In this document: one piece after another, positions 25,327-40,800 of the stretch
Numbering within the stretch: position 1 is the first letter of the stretch
Layout: every line of letters begins with the position of its first letter
Assembly (NCBI RefSeq): GCF_024713945.1
Contig: NC_134681.1
Coordinates: 992,001-1,056,000, forward strand
DNA length: 64,000 bases
Direction of reading: 5' to 3'
From: Dermatophagoides farinae
Lineage: Eukaryota > Arthropoda > Arachnida > Sarcoptiformes > Pyroglyphidae
Position numbers and translations under genes: made by a program
Notes under the pieces: generated by a model
The model's database searches: none
Told to the model about the DNA's origin: nothing
Seen by the model: the letters and a program-made list of their open reading frames with translations, nothing else

Positions 25327-28300
25327 GATGATGGCGCATAAATTCTACGGTAGCCAGAAAATATTACACACACACACACACGGTCGATTATTGTCAATGA
25401 GATGAGATTCTTGGTTCGTCGGTATAACGCATTATTGGAGTCGTCGTATTTTTTACTTTTTTTTTATATTTTACTGTTTTGTTTTTTTTTCATGATATTA
25501 TATTCAACTAGAGAATTATTATGATTATTATTGCATTGTACATGCATACACACACACACCGACACAAAAACACATAGTTCCTGGATTTTGTTATTCAACA
25601 ACCAATGGAAAAAATTTGAAAAAAAACTAACCATAACCAACAAAAAAAAAGAAAAGAAGAAATGAATGGAATAAAGATGATGATGATGATGAAGATAGCG
25701 TGATGACGAAAGAATGAAAAAAAAGGAATCTAAATGACAAGAATTTTTTTTCAAAATCATAGATAGGTAAGATATTACATAATATCAAGTACCACAGTTG
25801 CTGTGTGTGTGTGTGGTTGTGTGTTTGTGTTTCTGTGTTATAGAGGTGTTCATTGCCAATACACACACACGCACACATAGAAGCTGTTTTTTTTAATTTT
25901 GGGCAATGGCAATAGTCGAAAGAAATTTTTTTTTTTTTTTGTTCTTCTTTACATGTTTTTTTTACAAGGTTTGGCGCATCTTTTTTTTTTGTTCTATCCA
26001 ATTTTTGCCATTCCTTGATGATGATGATGATGATGGTGGTGGTGGATAGAATTGTTTTTTTTTACTTTCAATTCTTTATTTCGGTCCCTCTCTCTCTCTC
26101 GTTTTCATTGATAGGTATCGTCAGCATCATTATAATGTAAATTGAAAAAATTTTTTTTTTGTTTCTGTCTCATATCACATTTTTGATTATATTGAATGAT
26201 ATAAACAATGTAACAATGTTTCATTTGATATGAGCTATGTAAGATTATGATCATTTTGAATTAAATGAATTCATGTTTTTTTGTCGTTATTGTCGTTGAA
26301 TAAACACCTTTTTCTCATTTTTTTTTATTCTTTTTGGGTAACAAATTAAAAATACCTAAACAGTGGTAATCATTGAATGCACAAAAAAAAGGATTAAATC
26401 ACTGAGCTTAGTTTTTTGCAGCAATTCCAGTGAATTTTCATTTTCGTTCTTGTTTCGTGTTTTGTTTTTCCACACACACACAAAGAGTGAATGAAAATCA
26501 AGAGAACTTGACCTATTTTTATTTCATTCAATCTTTTCAACGAAAAAAAAATACATACATCCTCATTTTTATCATTTTTAATAGGTTCATTTTCATTATT
26601 TACACTGTAGACCAGAAAATTCTGAGAAATGAATGTTTTTTTTTTCTGGGAAAAAAATGAAATAACATTGACATATTAACCAGAAAAAATAATTCGATAA
26701 TTTTAAATTTCATTTTTTTCAACATAATGGACAAATTTCCGATTTTCATTTCAATGGAAACAACCTTTTTTTTCTCATACAATAATACCAACACACACAC
26801 ACACAAGGGTATCATCATTCAAGTGATAGTTCAATTGATTTATTTTCCAAATGTCCATGACATCGGCCATTAAAATTCGGCGCATTCATTTTTTTGTTCT
26901 TTTACTTCCTTTCCGCCCTTCGTAATAGTTGTCGTTGTTGTTGTTGTTGTTGTTGTTCACACTATTATGATGATGGGCGGTTACATTTATTTGAGTTTGA
27001 TGATTCTTTTTTTTGGAAATTGGATACATGGATCATTATAATTTGATCAAAAAAAAAAAAAAAATAACATTTAGAGATTGAGTGAATTGGAGAAAAAATG
27101 TTACATTTTTTTTCATTTGATCTTCTCAACCAAACGGAAAAAAACCCAAGAATTTCAATTTGAATTCCAATTCGAATGGACAGAAAGAGCGAAAGAGCCA
27201 GAATTTTTTTTTGTTTGTTTGTTTGGCCCCAAGAAACCACAAACAAATATATCTTTTGACTACAAATAAGCTGAATGATGAGAAAAAAATAAATTAATTT
27301 CATTTTCATCATCATTGAATGAAGGGTACTTCTGACCAAACAAACAGTGAAAACAAAAACAAAGCAAAAAAAAAAATTTCATTACTCAGGTGTCCGGACA
27401 ACCAACCAAAAAAAAAAACGACTGGAATCTTGATTCTGAAATGAATATATTTTTTTTTTCATTCATCCATAATGGTGGCCATATAATAACACAGTATATA
27501 ATTATCGTTGGTCATCGTTTAGTGGTTCGATTCTTTTTTTTTTTGCAATCAGCATAATAATAACACTAATTGAATACTATAGAAATAAAGTTCAGAATTC
27601 CATTGTTTTTTTCTTTGTTGTTGTTGCCGTATTCAAAACATGCATGCAACATATAAGGTATATATATTGCTAATTGCAAACAAACAAACAAAAGAAATTC
27701 ATGTGAATCGATATCGATTATTGATTCTAGATTTACGTTCTAATTTTATTGTTGTTGTTTTCTTTTTTTTATCTATTTCAATGGAATTCCTGTCTTGGAA
27801 TCATGATGGCGGATATATAAAAATAAAAACAAAAACAAAAAAAAGAAGAATTGAAAAATTGCTGTTATACACACATATATTATTGAGCGAAAATTATTTT
27901 TCCATTTGCTTCAAGTCATTACACACACACACACACTTGAATACTTGAATGAGAAGCGAAGTGAAAATAAAAACAACAACAACAAAGTAAACAATGTATA
28001 GAAAATTGTCGGCGATAATCATCATCATCATCATCATCATTTATGAGAATATTCTACATTGTATCTTTGTTCATTGAATACTGGTAATGATGATTGGAAT
28101 CAAAAAAATAAAAATAAAAAAAAAACTGAACCATGAAAATAATGGACAGGAATGTTTTACAGTTTGATAAACAACAACAACGAATAGAATCATCGAACAC
28201 ACACATAAAACGTGTCACAATAAAATTTCAAAATTCAAATGGTGTATCAAAGCAAAAAAAAATCGAATAAGAATCAAATCAATAACTTCGATCATCTTCA

Positions 28301-30429
28301 GACGGACAAACAAGATAAATGTTTATTTTTAGAATTTTTTTTTAGAAAAAAAAAATTTCCAAATATGTGATACTAATGAACTGTGTAACAGAATTTGTGT
28401 TAGCATCAGTTTTTTTTGTTTCATTTCACTTTAATTCTCAAATAATTCTTGTTTTGCTTCTCTACATTAAATAAATCTCTATATTACTTTTTCCAGTGAA
28501 ATTTCATCATCATCGATACATCATTATCATCATTAATAACTAATGTTGATTTTTTTTCGTCGTCGTCGTCGTTGTTGTTGTTGTTGTTGTTGTTTTAATG
28601 GAATGTTTTGTTTTGTTTCATTGGAAATTTTAATTTGATTGATACCTGTTTTTATCAAATTTTTTTTTCCCGAAGCTAATAAAATGTCTGTTTTGGACAA
28701 GTTTTTTTTTCTGTTGTTGTTGTTGTTGTTGTTGATGCGAATATTTCGACTAGCTGATGTGGCCAACAATAAAAAAAAACACTTGGGACAACACAAGGGT
28801 AAAGAATGGAAAGTTTGTTGGTTTGTTTGTTAAAATTTTTAGTTATTTTTTTTCATTTTCAATTTTTTTTTTTTGGTTTTTGTTTTGTTTGCATTACTTT
28901 TGAACGGTAATATTTCAATCAGGTATACACACCAACAACCAGAATAATAGATTTGGCGCAATATTTTTTTTTTTTTTTGTTTGAACAAAAATATATTTTA
29001 TTGTGGTGATATTTTGAAATATTCAAATATTTCGTTTCGTTTTTTTCCCTGTTACTCTTGGAATTTACATTGCACAGTCATCATATGATCAGAATGGTCC
29101 TTGTCTGTAACCTGCGGGTTATTATTTCATATAGAAATAATGGGAAACCAAAAAAAAAAGAAAAAAAATCTTTTCTTAGCAATCAGTTTTTTTCCTGGAT
29201 AATAATAAATGTTATTATTATAATCAATCTGACCAGAAAAATGTAAAAATGAATATATAGAATAAAGGAGAAAAAAAAATTCCTAACCAATTCCAGATTC
29301 TCTTCAATAATAACCATGAAAATAATAATGCTAATAATAAAACACAAAGTAACAGTCCAAAATTCATCATTGAATATTCATTGAATATTCTGTATGCATG
29401 TATGTGTGTATGTATGTATATGTGCAGCCAAGCATTCATTTTCTATTTGACGTAAATTCTTATTCATAAACATACAGTGGGTAGTGTATTATCATCATCA
29501 TGACTATATGTTCCAAAAATATCCAAATTTATAACCGACCAAAAAAAATGGAGAAAAATGCCAACATATCGATGATGATGATGAAACCGAAACAACGAAA
29601 AACCAAAAAACTGGTTACCAAACATGGTTAAGTAATACATATTTAATATTAAACAATAAAATAACGAAGAATAAGAATAATAAAAATGAAAATGAACCAA
29701 GAATAAAAAAAACACACTGGTGCCGGTTATTTATCATCATTGTGGTTATTTTTTCTTTTTTTTTCTATTTCATTTTATTCTCATTCACTTTTTTTAGCAC
29801 CAATTCGTAAAACAATGAACATGTGTGTGTGTGGACACAATACTGAATACAAAAATTTAAATTAAAACAAAAATTATTGTATAAAATAGAAATTGACCAG
29901 GAAATACGAGTCTTTCCGGTAATATAGTGTGCACCAGTGTTCCAAGTACATGTGTGTGTGCGTGTGTGGGAATCAAGTACAAGTGAATTCAAGTTATGTA
30001 TATACAAATGAAGACAAATTGTCTTACACTCATTCAGGGGTTTTTTCTCTCTCTCATAATAGTGGCACAGAATATTCTTATACCATCGTAAATCCGTGTC
30101 ATTTTTTTTCCTATGATTTGTTTTTGCTGTGTGTATGAAAAAGTAACAAAAAAAATTCTTTTCGTGGTACTAATTTATTTTTTTTTCATACAGAAAAAAA
30201 AATTGTCAACATTAATATATTAACAAATAATTTCGTTTACCATTTATTTCAAAGTTTATTAAATTGTCATCTAGAATTTTTTTTTTGTTTCGTTTCGTTT
30301 CGTTTATTTGCCTTCATTTGTCGTTTGAATATTTTGATGATGATGGTGATCGAAGAAGAAGTTTCGAAATTAGATTTTTTTGCTTCACAAAAAAAATTGG
30401 TAGACACAATAAATAACACATTTTTCAAT

Positions 30430-30430
<1 letters not shown>

Positions 30431-30465
<35 letters not shown>
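30431..30465. repeat. A35 homopolymer
   Basis: Thirty-five uninterrupted A residues, the longest homopolymer in the window. The preceding sequence shows no reverse-transcribed gene, so a retroposed poly(A) tail is not supported. Confidence 0.9.
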
Positions 30466-30467
<2 letters not shown>

Positions 30468-33441
30468 TGCTGACACACACACTGTCACAAACAAACAGAC
30501 CTGAATCAATCATTACTGATCATCATCAATAACAATATTTTTCACTATAGGATTTCTAACTTTCTTTACAGTCAATAGGAAAACAAACAAAAACAAAAAA
30601 AAAACAAAACAAAACATATTTTCGTCCAGGTGTTTGTTGTTTGTTGTCATTTGATACTGAAAATTCTGAAATAAAATTGAAAATCTCTTGAGAAAAATTT
30701 GTTTTTTTTTTGTTTTGTTTTTTTTTTCATCAAAAGATTCTACAAAATTCAACGAACAAATGAGTAAATGTTTTGTTATTTCTGGTGAAAAAAAAGGTCA
30801 CAGGTTTGTTTTTGAAATTAATTTTTGTTTCCTTCATATATACAGTGTGTGTTCATATATACACAGATGTTGTGTGTGTGTTGAAACAAAACAAAAACAA
30901 TAACAAAAGAGAAGAGAAGAGAAGAAATTTATTACCTTAATTTTTATTATTTTGTTTTGTTTCTACCTACATTCTATCATCATTATGATTATGCATAATT
31001 TTCATTTTGTTTGAAACTTATGATGATTATCCATTGTAATCAATTTTATTCCATTCTACAAACAAATCTATGCGTGTGTGTGTCTGTGTGTGTGGGTATG
31101 AAAAATTTTTTTTTCATTTTTTTTTCATTTTTTTTCTTCATTTTTTCCATTTTTATACCACCATTATTAGGAACAAATAACAGGATCAAACAATAGATCA
31201 TTTGTCTTGTTTTGTTTGATAAATTCTTTATTTTTAAAATTTGAAAATTCTTGATGATAATGAAGAATTTACTGTCATTTTAAAATATTTTCTCCTTATT
31301 CTTCATAGTTGAGATCAGAATTGAAGAATTGAAAAAAAAATTATTGATTAAAAACAACAATGTGACCAAAATTGACATTCTTTTTCTATTGGTAAACAAG
31401 GGAATTTGGTTCGAATTTCAAAAAAAAAATAAATAATAATAATAATCTTTTCCTCATTATAAAAAACACATTGTTGTTGTTGTTGTTGTTGTTTTTTGTT
31501 TGTGACATCATCAGCGGCAATTTGATCCAGACAAGTTATTTTTGTCAGCTATTCAAACTGATTTTCTATTATGAATTAAAATTCCAAACACACACACACA
31601 CACACAGAGAGAGACAGAGATACACCAGACTAGATCAGAACAAGACAGGACATGTGAATTATCATTAAATTATTCAAATATATAATAATAATGATGATGA
31701 TTCTGTATCAGAATAAAATAGGTTTTTTTTTCAATTTTGATTCCGGCTGTACAAAAGTCCTATTTATGACTATGATTTTATCAACATGGCCGGATCAATT
31801 TTTTTTTATACTGAAAAACAATTGTAAGAGAAATATAATGAAAAATGAATATTTTTTTTTTTTTTTTAATAATAATGAATTGAAAATCTCGGTCATGTGT
31901 GGCTAATTAAAAATAATTAACACAGAAAAACGCACACACACACACACACATACACAGATGAATTGATAAAGTTTTATTATTTTTTGGTTTTTCATGTTTT
32001 GTTTCTCATTATTTTTTTTTTATAAAAATAGTAAAAAAAAAATTCTATTATTCTTGTTGGATTTACGTCAATTTTTTGTTTTTGTTTTCTTCCAGGAATG
32101 ATAAATTTCATTTTATTTTCATTTTTCTTGTTTTTAGTTTCATGATTATCACACTGAGAGACGATATCATAAAATTTTCGTCTTTTATATTACAGCTTAT
32201 GGTGTTGTTGTTGTTGTTGTGGTTGTTGTTGTCGATTCTGTTATATAAATCAAAAATCATGATAAACTTTTCAGTTAATCATTTTACTATCGATATTTTA
32301 GTGATGGATTGAAAAAATTCCCAAAAAAAAAATTCCAAAGAATAAAAAGCAAAAAAAAAGAATCATTGAAAAAGAAAATTTCAAGCATTCAACCAGAATT
32401 TGATGTTTTGTGTGCATGTGTGTGTGTGTGTGTGTGTGTGTTTATTTCAGGTTATCGCAATAAGAAAAACATAAGTTCTTCATTCATTCATTGTATAAAT
32501 ATTGAACTTTTGATTTTGTAAATTTAAATTTTGTTTCACAGGAAATTCAATGGACAGAGAAAAATAAAGTAATTTGCCATTAGCTTTTGGTTGAAATGTC
32601 AACGTTTTGTGATTTTATGTTTCATTCCAAAAAAAAAAATCTAATGACATTTGAATACACAAATAATTGTCACTTTCAATTGAATACAATCATTTGTAAA
32701 TGTGTTCGTGTGTGTGTGTGTGTGTGTGTGTCAAGACAAATTCTGTCTTTTTTCATCTCTGTTTTCATTATTATAACTTGACCTTTTCAATAAAATTTCA
32801 AAGTTCACCTTAATATTTTACCTTTTATTTTTTTGCTGTGTTTATGTTTCTGATTCTGGCAACCGTGTTATGAACAGTATCGCAAAAATAGTTTGTTGTT
32901 TGACTAAAAAACGCCCATTAGCCAATCGAACAATTGCCATTCATATATTGATGGTGGTAAGAAAACTTTTCATTTTCCTTCATCATGGTATTGAATGAAA
33001 AAGGAAGCGACAAAAATAAACGATTTATTTACCATAAGAATCACATGATTATTGAGAACAAGAAAGTGAGAAAAATAAAAAGTTGATAGGAAAAAAAGTA
33101 TCAAAAAAAAAAAAAAAAACAAACACACAAACATACATGCAGTGTACACATGTATATGGGTGGAAACCTTTTCTTTCTCGTCCGGTGGTTTTTTTCCATT
33201 CACTCACCATTCATTGATTCGTTCATTTATTCAATTTCATTCAATTCAATTCAATTCAATCATTTGTATTAATTAGAAATATTTTTATAGATATTTTATC
33301 ATGGTCATCATATGGTATTTTGTCCATTTATTTTTTTTCTCTAACTCTCTCTCTCACTTAATATTTATATATTATGTATAACATAGAAAACACATATTTA
33401 TAGATAGAATCCAGACCAGAATATTTTTCATGTACCAGAAC

Positions 33442-33475
<34 letters not shown>

Positions 33476-33635
33476 ACGACAAAAAAAAATATAAAGATAT
33501 GATGAAAATTCTCTTTCCACCTCCCCAGTCAATTGGCCAAAGGGCTTATTATGGTCATTATTATTGAAAATGAAAAAAAAATAATGATATGAAATATTGA
33601 AATGATAAAACGGAAAAAGGAAATGCATATACATT

Positions 33636-33668
33636 ACCAACCAACCGACCAACCAACCAACCAACCAG
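33636..33668. repeat. (CCAA)n tetranucleotide repeat with one CCGA variant
   Basis: About eight copies of CCAA, one changed to CCGA. It is related in style to the C-rich tetranucleotide array at 5583-5646. Confidence 0.8.
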
Positions 33669-35187
33669 CATAGCTAACAAACAAACAAACAAACTAATAA
33701 ACAAACTCTAGAATAGTATCCGAAAAACAATTACATTAGCATTAAGCATCATCATCATCATCATTATTATTGCTTTTGTATCGTAAAATACACCGGAAAA
33801 ATAAACGCCCAACATTCATATTATTATCATATAACAACAACAACAACAACAAAAAATCATTCGACAATATCACACACACACACACACACACACAAAAATA
33901 AATACCGTAACCAGAAACGAAACGAAAAAAAAAGTTGTCAGATATTTAGAAGAAAAAGTTATTACTATAATGACACTATCAAACATAAACCACCACTGCT
34001 ACCACCACCACCGCCGCCGCAACTTTCCTTTTTCCTCTCTCCTCCCCCCCCCCCCAAAAAAAAAACATAATAATGATCATATTTCCATCATCATAATAAA
34101 AAAAAAATACCACCAACAAACAGAATATAGAAATGAATTAAAACCAAAACCAAAAAAAAAAAGAAAAAAACACAATCTATCACATTTGTAATAGTGACGA
34201 GAAAACAAAATCATCATGACCAAAAAAACATGAACCAATGAAGTATCGTACAGTGGTTTCAATTCTGTTTGTTATTCAAAATTTACATTTACGTAATAAA
34301 ACACCCAATAAATAAATGATTGATCGATATCAATAGTGCAGGTATCATCTTCATCATCATTGTTGTTATTATTATTAAAAATCACAATGTATTTATTATA
34401 TATTCCTATTATAAAGCTATAAAGTTACCAAAAAAAAAAAAAAAAAAACAATTATCATTAAAATGATTATCTTGATGATTATGGTAATGAAGAAGAATTC
34501 ATTCATCATTCACATCATTATCGTATGATTATAAATTCAACAATAACAATGAAAATGATAACAAAAAAAAATCAATCTTAATCAATCAAAAAAAACGAAC
34601 GAACGAAAAAAAATGATGTGATGGCAATCCATTTTTGTTTCTGGTAGAATTTCTGGTAGAATGAAAACATTATATCTAAAAGGCAATCACATTAATAATA
34701 ATATGTCTATTGAAGTAATGCAGAGCTATGCTTTCACAATGAATGAATCGATAAAGTGTTTTTTTTTCTCTATATTCGATATTTTATTCCGATAATATAT
34801 ATATGTGATCGATTTCTATTATTGTTATTTTGTTGCTGTTGTTATCACTGTTTTTTTTTCTTTGTTCACTCGATATTTGTCAAGATCAATGTTTAGATAG
34901 GTGTTGTGTATGTATGTGTGTGTGTGTGTGTGTGTGTGTAGATTTATATAATATGATGATTGCTATATTTAACCAAATTCCTTCCTACGTTGATGTTTTT
35001 TTGTTACAGTTCAATGATGGATGCCGGATGTTTCCATATACACACACACATACACACAAACACACATAATCTTTTGGGTTGTTTTTTATCAAAATCTGGT
35101 TGAATAAAGCACATCAAATGTAAGCAAGCAAAAGCAAGAAAAAAAAACTACGATATAATTTCTTGTTTTTTCTTTAATGCCCGAATG

Positions 35188-35218
<31 letters not shown>

Positions 35219-35390
35219 CACGCAACTAAGAATAGAATAAAATGAATGATTTTTTCTCCATAATAATAAAAAAAAACCAGTCTGACTTGCTACCCGTTTT
35301 TTATTCTTTTTCTTTTTTTTTTTGCTTTGTTTCAATTTTTCCAATTGAAATATAATAATAATAAAGGTAAAATAGAAATTTGATGTTCCC

Positions 35391-35552
<162 letters not shown>

Positions 35553-36984
35553 TCGGGTACATTCTTTTATTATTTTCGATTCTTATTTTCTTTCTTCCCA
35601 TCATATGATCTAATATTTTGTTTCATCATTTTTCAATATTTCAACCTTCAAACACAAACCATATGTTCATTGTCTAACCACCATCAAAGACCATCATCAT
35701 CATTTTTTTTGCATCGCATCTTTTTTTTTCTTGGAATGAAACACACAAAAAAAATGAAAGTTGAACCATCATTGTTGAAATTCATCAAAATAATTTCGTT
35801 CCGTTTTCGTTTTCGGTTTTTTTTTTTCTGGTTCTTTTCGTCAAAATTTTTCAAAATACTGGCTAGTCTCTCTCTCTCTCGCTCTCTCTAGTCCGTTAGG
35901 CGTTTTAAACCACATTACTGAATTGAGATTCTGTAGTCAGAATATTCGTCATTTTTTTCATGCGAAACGAAACTTAAATTCTATTGATTTAAAAAAAAGA
36001 AATTTGAAATCGAAAAGTTTTATTTTAGCTATTTTTGGTTATTACAAAAAAAAACATGATAAAACGAACATTTTCTTCTGATGTAATCTAGGCAAAATCT
36101 GAGTGGAAAAAAAATAACATTATGACGACGACGACGACGACTACGACGGTTGACCACATACACCAATTTCAAATATATATACAAAGTATATTGCCCTAAA
36201 GTTATGATGTAGTCAAATTAATATGCTGTAAGTGCGGATCTTTTTTTTTTTTTTTTTTTGCTTTAAAAGGATACAAAAACAGATGTCAATTTTTTTCCAT
36301 TTTATTTCTTCTTTTTTTTGGATTCAACTGAAGCGAAAAAAAAATATGAAATACAAATTTCAGTGAAAAAAAAATCGTAAAAAATCCATTACAAAAACAT
36401 ACAATTTTTTTTTTTACACATCAACATTGACAACAACAACAACAACGACAACAACAACAACAATAATCATAATATCATGTGTGTGTGTAGTCATTCAAAC
36501 AAACCGACCAAATTTATCATTGAACATTATAAAATAAGGAAGTAAAGCAAAGCAAAGCAAAAAAAAAAAAAAACAAATTTGAATAAATATTTACATACAA
36601 AACAATTCCAAGAATCTGTGCGCGTTTGTATATTAGAGAATATTCAATAAACCCGTGGATTCAGTGGATAAGAAAAAAAAACGAAAATTTTTCTGGTTTT
36701 TTTCTCTCAATTTTATTATTATTATTATTATTATACACATATGAAATTCTGTTACAATTGCAATGAAAAAAAATTTTATTTCAAATTTTTTTTTTCATTC
36801 TTCATTGTAAATTCTAATGTCAGTTTGTGTCTCTGTGTGTGTGTGAGAGAATTTGCGTGTTTAGATTGATTCTCCATATTTGAGTATATTAGTTGGCAAA
36901 TCAATAAATAGTAGCTTGATTTATAATATATAGTGTGATGATTAATTTTTTTTCTTTTTGGTTTGGCTTTGCTTTGCTATTTAA

Positions 36985-37019
<35 letters not shown>

Positions 37020-37138
37020 GGCAGAGAAAATAATGAATCTTTTAATCACTTTTTCCATCTTCTTTTCCATCATCTTCTGATTTTTGTTTTGCATTAATTC
37101 TATGCCCGTAAAAAATGAATAACGGAATGAATCGACAT

Positions 37139-37171
<33 letters not shown>

Positions 37172-37401
37172 TCATCATTCATTAATTCATTCGTTCGTAT
37201 ATTAAAATGATGTTCCACAGAAAAAAATACGTGCAAAATATAAACAGAAGCAGAAAAAAACAAGGATTCATTACCATTATAACATCATCATCATCACCAT
37301 CATCATTATTGTCGTTGTCATCATCGTTTTTTGTGATTTTAATTTCATGCCTGAACGGAAAATGATTTAAATCATTCAATCAAGAAAATCATGTGCGTAT
37401 A

Positions 37402-37406
<5 letters not shown>

Positions 37407-37436
<30 letters not shown>
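37407..37436. repeat. (GA)n dinucleotide repeat
   Basis: About 14 GA units. A second GA run of similar length lies at 37840-37874, and a third, shorter one at about 39859-39874. Confidence 0.85.
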
Positions 37437-37439
<3 letters not shown>

Positions 37440-37837
37440 GTAATAACAATGATAATTCCTTTTTTTTCATTCATTTCACATAAACAACAACAACAACGAC
37501 GACGAAGGCCAAAGAAAAGAAGAATCCGAATCCAAAATCTTCTTCGTTTTATAAATGAATGAATAAATGTTTTTTAATAAAGTTTATTCTTTTTTTCCTC
37601 TTTATTCTCTGAATTCTAGATGATAATAAAATGAAATGAAATCACAAACAGATTTTCTTCGAATGTTTTTGACATTTTTTTTTTTGTTTATGTGTGTGTG
37701 TGTCGAATTTTTTTATTTTTGATTGAATTGATAATAAATGAATTAGAATTAAATTTGAATTGAATTTTTTTGTTTTGTTCTTGTCTTTTGATCAACTTGA
37801 TTCGTGGAACACATGACAAATACACACACACTGAAAC

Positions 37838-37878
<41 letters not shown>

Positions 37879-40800
37879 AATTTTCAATCTCAATTTATTC
37901 TTTTTTTTTCAATCAAATTGGTAGTTTAAATATCCAGGTAGATATAATATTCGTTTTTCACATCCATTTGATTTTCAAATTGTAAATTTATTCACACACA
38001 AACTGTGTGTGTGTGTGACGACCTATAATTTGAATAATAATAAAACAAAACAAAAAAAAGAGAAAAAAAATTTACATAAAAATTGAAAACCTACCTGTTC
38101 GTTTTTTTTTTTTAGTTTTTTCTTTGTCCATCTCATCATCATCATCACATCAAAAGACAGGATAGTAATAAAAAAAGAAGAGATTCTTTATTCTTAGTTT
38201 TATACAAGGTTATGACGATGATTTATCCTGAAGAAATAAAAAAAAAACTTTAAAGAATTTCAAACATTAACATAAACTATTTTGTTGCTATTGTTGTTGT
38301 TGTTGTCGGCTGATGATGATGACAATAATACATACATTCTAGTTAAAAATTTTAAAATTTTAAATGAAAAAATTTAAAATTCAAATTAAAATTTTCAAAT
38401 TTATATATATAGCTGATGATGATGACATTATTTGTTTGGTTCGTATGTGTGTGTGTGTGTGTGTGTGGAGTAGGGAAAGAATTTTAAATTTTTTTTTCTT
38501 GTAAATTCCACTCCCAATTCTCTATGGTATGCGCGTTTGTGTGTTTTGTGTGTGTGTGTGTGTGTTTGTGCAAATATTTGAATATCCACTGTATTCATTG
38601 TATTATCATGTCCATCAGTTTATGTATTCACCTTTTCCAGTAAAAGCGAATATTACTATTTTATTTTATTTTTTTGATCCTGGATGATGATTTTCATTAT
38701 TTATTGTGTTATTTTTATTTTAGATTTTTTTTTATATTTTAAATTCAGTATAAAATTTGTTGCAATTGCAATTTTCTTCAATACTGTACAGGTATTGTTG
38801 ACACAGAATTTTTTTTTGTTCATACGAAATTCATATGTGGACAATGTAGCATACCATGCATGAGAACAAAACATAATCGATAATCATGAACAACATTGAT
38901 CCGGAATATTAAATATTAGATTAATATTGAAACGAAATAAATTCCGACCATCGATTCTGGTGTTGTTGTTGTTGGTGGTGATGATGGTGATTGATGAAAA
39001 TTATTATTTATTATAGATATATTTTTCTTGCTCATTCATTCTTAAATACAATTCATTTCGATTTCATGACAATACTAATGGAATTTTGGTGTCATCATTA
39101 TTTGATGTTCAACACACTGTACACATTGTAGATTGAATTGATGAAGACAAAAAAAAAATTTTTTTTTCTTTGTTCCAATTTTCATTTTATTTATATCCAT
39201 TGAAAGCTGATGAAACTGAAAAAGAAAATAACAAAAAGTTGAATAAATTTTCATTTCAACCAACATGGCCAATAATAATGATAAAAGAATCCATAGAAAG
39301 AAACCACAGAATCTGATCATAGGATCGGTTTTTTTCTTTTTATTTTTCTTTTTGGTTGTTTCCAAAGGAAAATGGATTGAAAGAAATAAATTTTCTTTTG
39401 TGGTTTTCTCATCTCATTTGTTTCTGTACTAAATTTATTCGATTTTTATTGTCCAACAATGAAAAAAAAACAAAAATCTTAACTAAAATAATGTGTGTGT
39501 ATGTGTGGATAGAAGACGGGTAAAAAAAAAGAAGAAGAGAAATTATCGCAAATATAAAGGAAAAAAAACAGGAATATATTCTTTATGCCAATATTGGCAA
39601 TGAGGCTCTTTATCACTTTTTTTTAGGAGATTCAGGAAAAAAAAGAATCAGGAAAATGTACAAAGCGATTTACAGGTTGTGTGTGCCTGTGTGTTTGTGT
39701 GTGTGTGTGTGTTAACGGTGTTAATAATGATAATGGGGTTTCACAAACATTGACGATGACGGCGACAATTTACTATCATATAGCTTTTAAATGGTGATAA
39801 ATTTAAGAATTTTCTTTTATTTTTTTGTTCATCGTTTTAGGGAGAGAATGAGAATGAAAGAGAGAGAGAGAGAGAAAAGTTGTTCCATTGAACATTGATC
39901 CGGATCAGAATCGTTTGTTATAGGATATTTATTTATTTATTTTTTTTTAAAAAGCCATAAGTTTTCTTTTTTGCTCGCCTCAATTTTCCAAAAAAAAACA
40001 AAGAAACCAATTTTCTCAATATTTTCCCGAATGAATCTTGTGACAATTCATTTTTGTTTTGTTCTATTATTTCGTTTTATATATGATGACAATGGTAAAA
40101 CAAATTTTTTTTCATAATCATCAAAAACACCAAAAAAAGGAGAAAAAAAAAATTTGAATTTTGTTTTTGTTCTCTATATACCTACTCGAACACTCGTTGA
40201 TGTTGATGATGTTTGCACAGAATATGGTGGAAAAGTTTTAAAAAATGAATGAAATAAAATAGACAAAAAAATTCAAATGTCAAATCAGATTGAATGAATG
40301 TCATTGGAGAAAAAAAAAACAATTGTGAAAACAATTGAAAGTGAATGAATAATGATAAAGGTAATGTTTTTTTTCACCAATTCAATCATCAAATCAAATT
40401 CAAATTGAATGATAATTGAAAAATTTAATCAAAAAAAAAAATTTTGAAACAAAAAGTGGAAAAATGATGGTGGAAGCAAAAGAATCGAGATGATAATAAT
40501 GCAAAAGAAAAAAATTCCTGACAAATCAAAAGTAAAATAATAATAAAAGAATCCAGAAATGAAAATTGAAAAACTAATAAGAATTTTTCCTTTTTTTCAT
40601 TTTATTTCTTTTTGTTTGTTTTAACGAAAAAAAATTTTTTTTTTCGTCTCATCATCATCTTTTTTTTCCTCTGTTTCTGGATAGTGTACAAATAAAGTTT
40701 ATTGATATATACAGCCCTTTTTTAATTTATCATCTCATTCATCAACAATGTGTTTTGACGACAACAACAACCAACAACAACAACAACAACAAAAACAACA

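Noticed and set aside
28533-28833. Frames with Cys and poly-Asn/poly-Leu on both strands
   Set aside because: They follow (TTG)n/(CAA)n repeats; no conserved motif.
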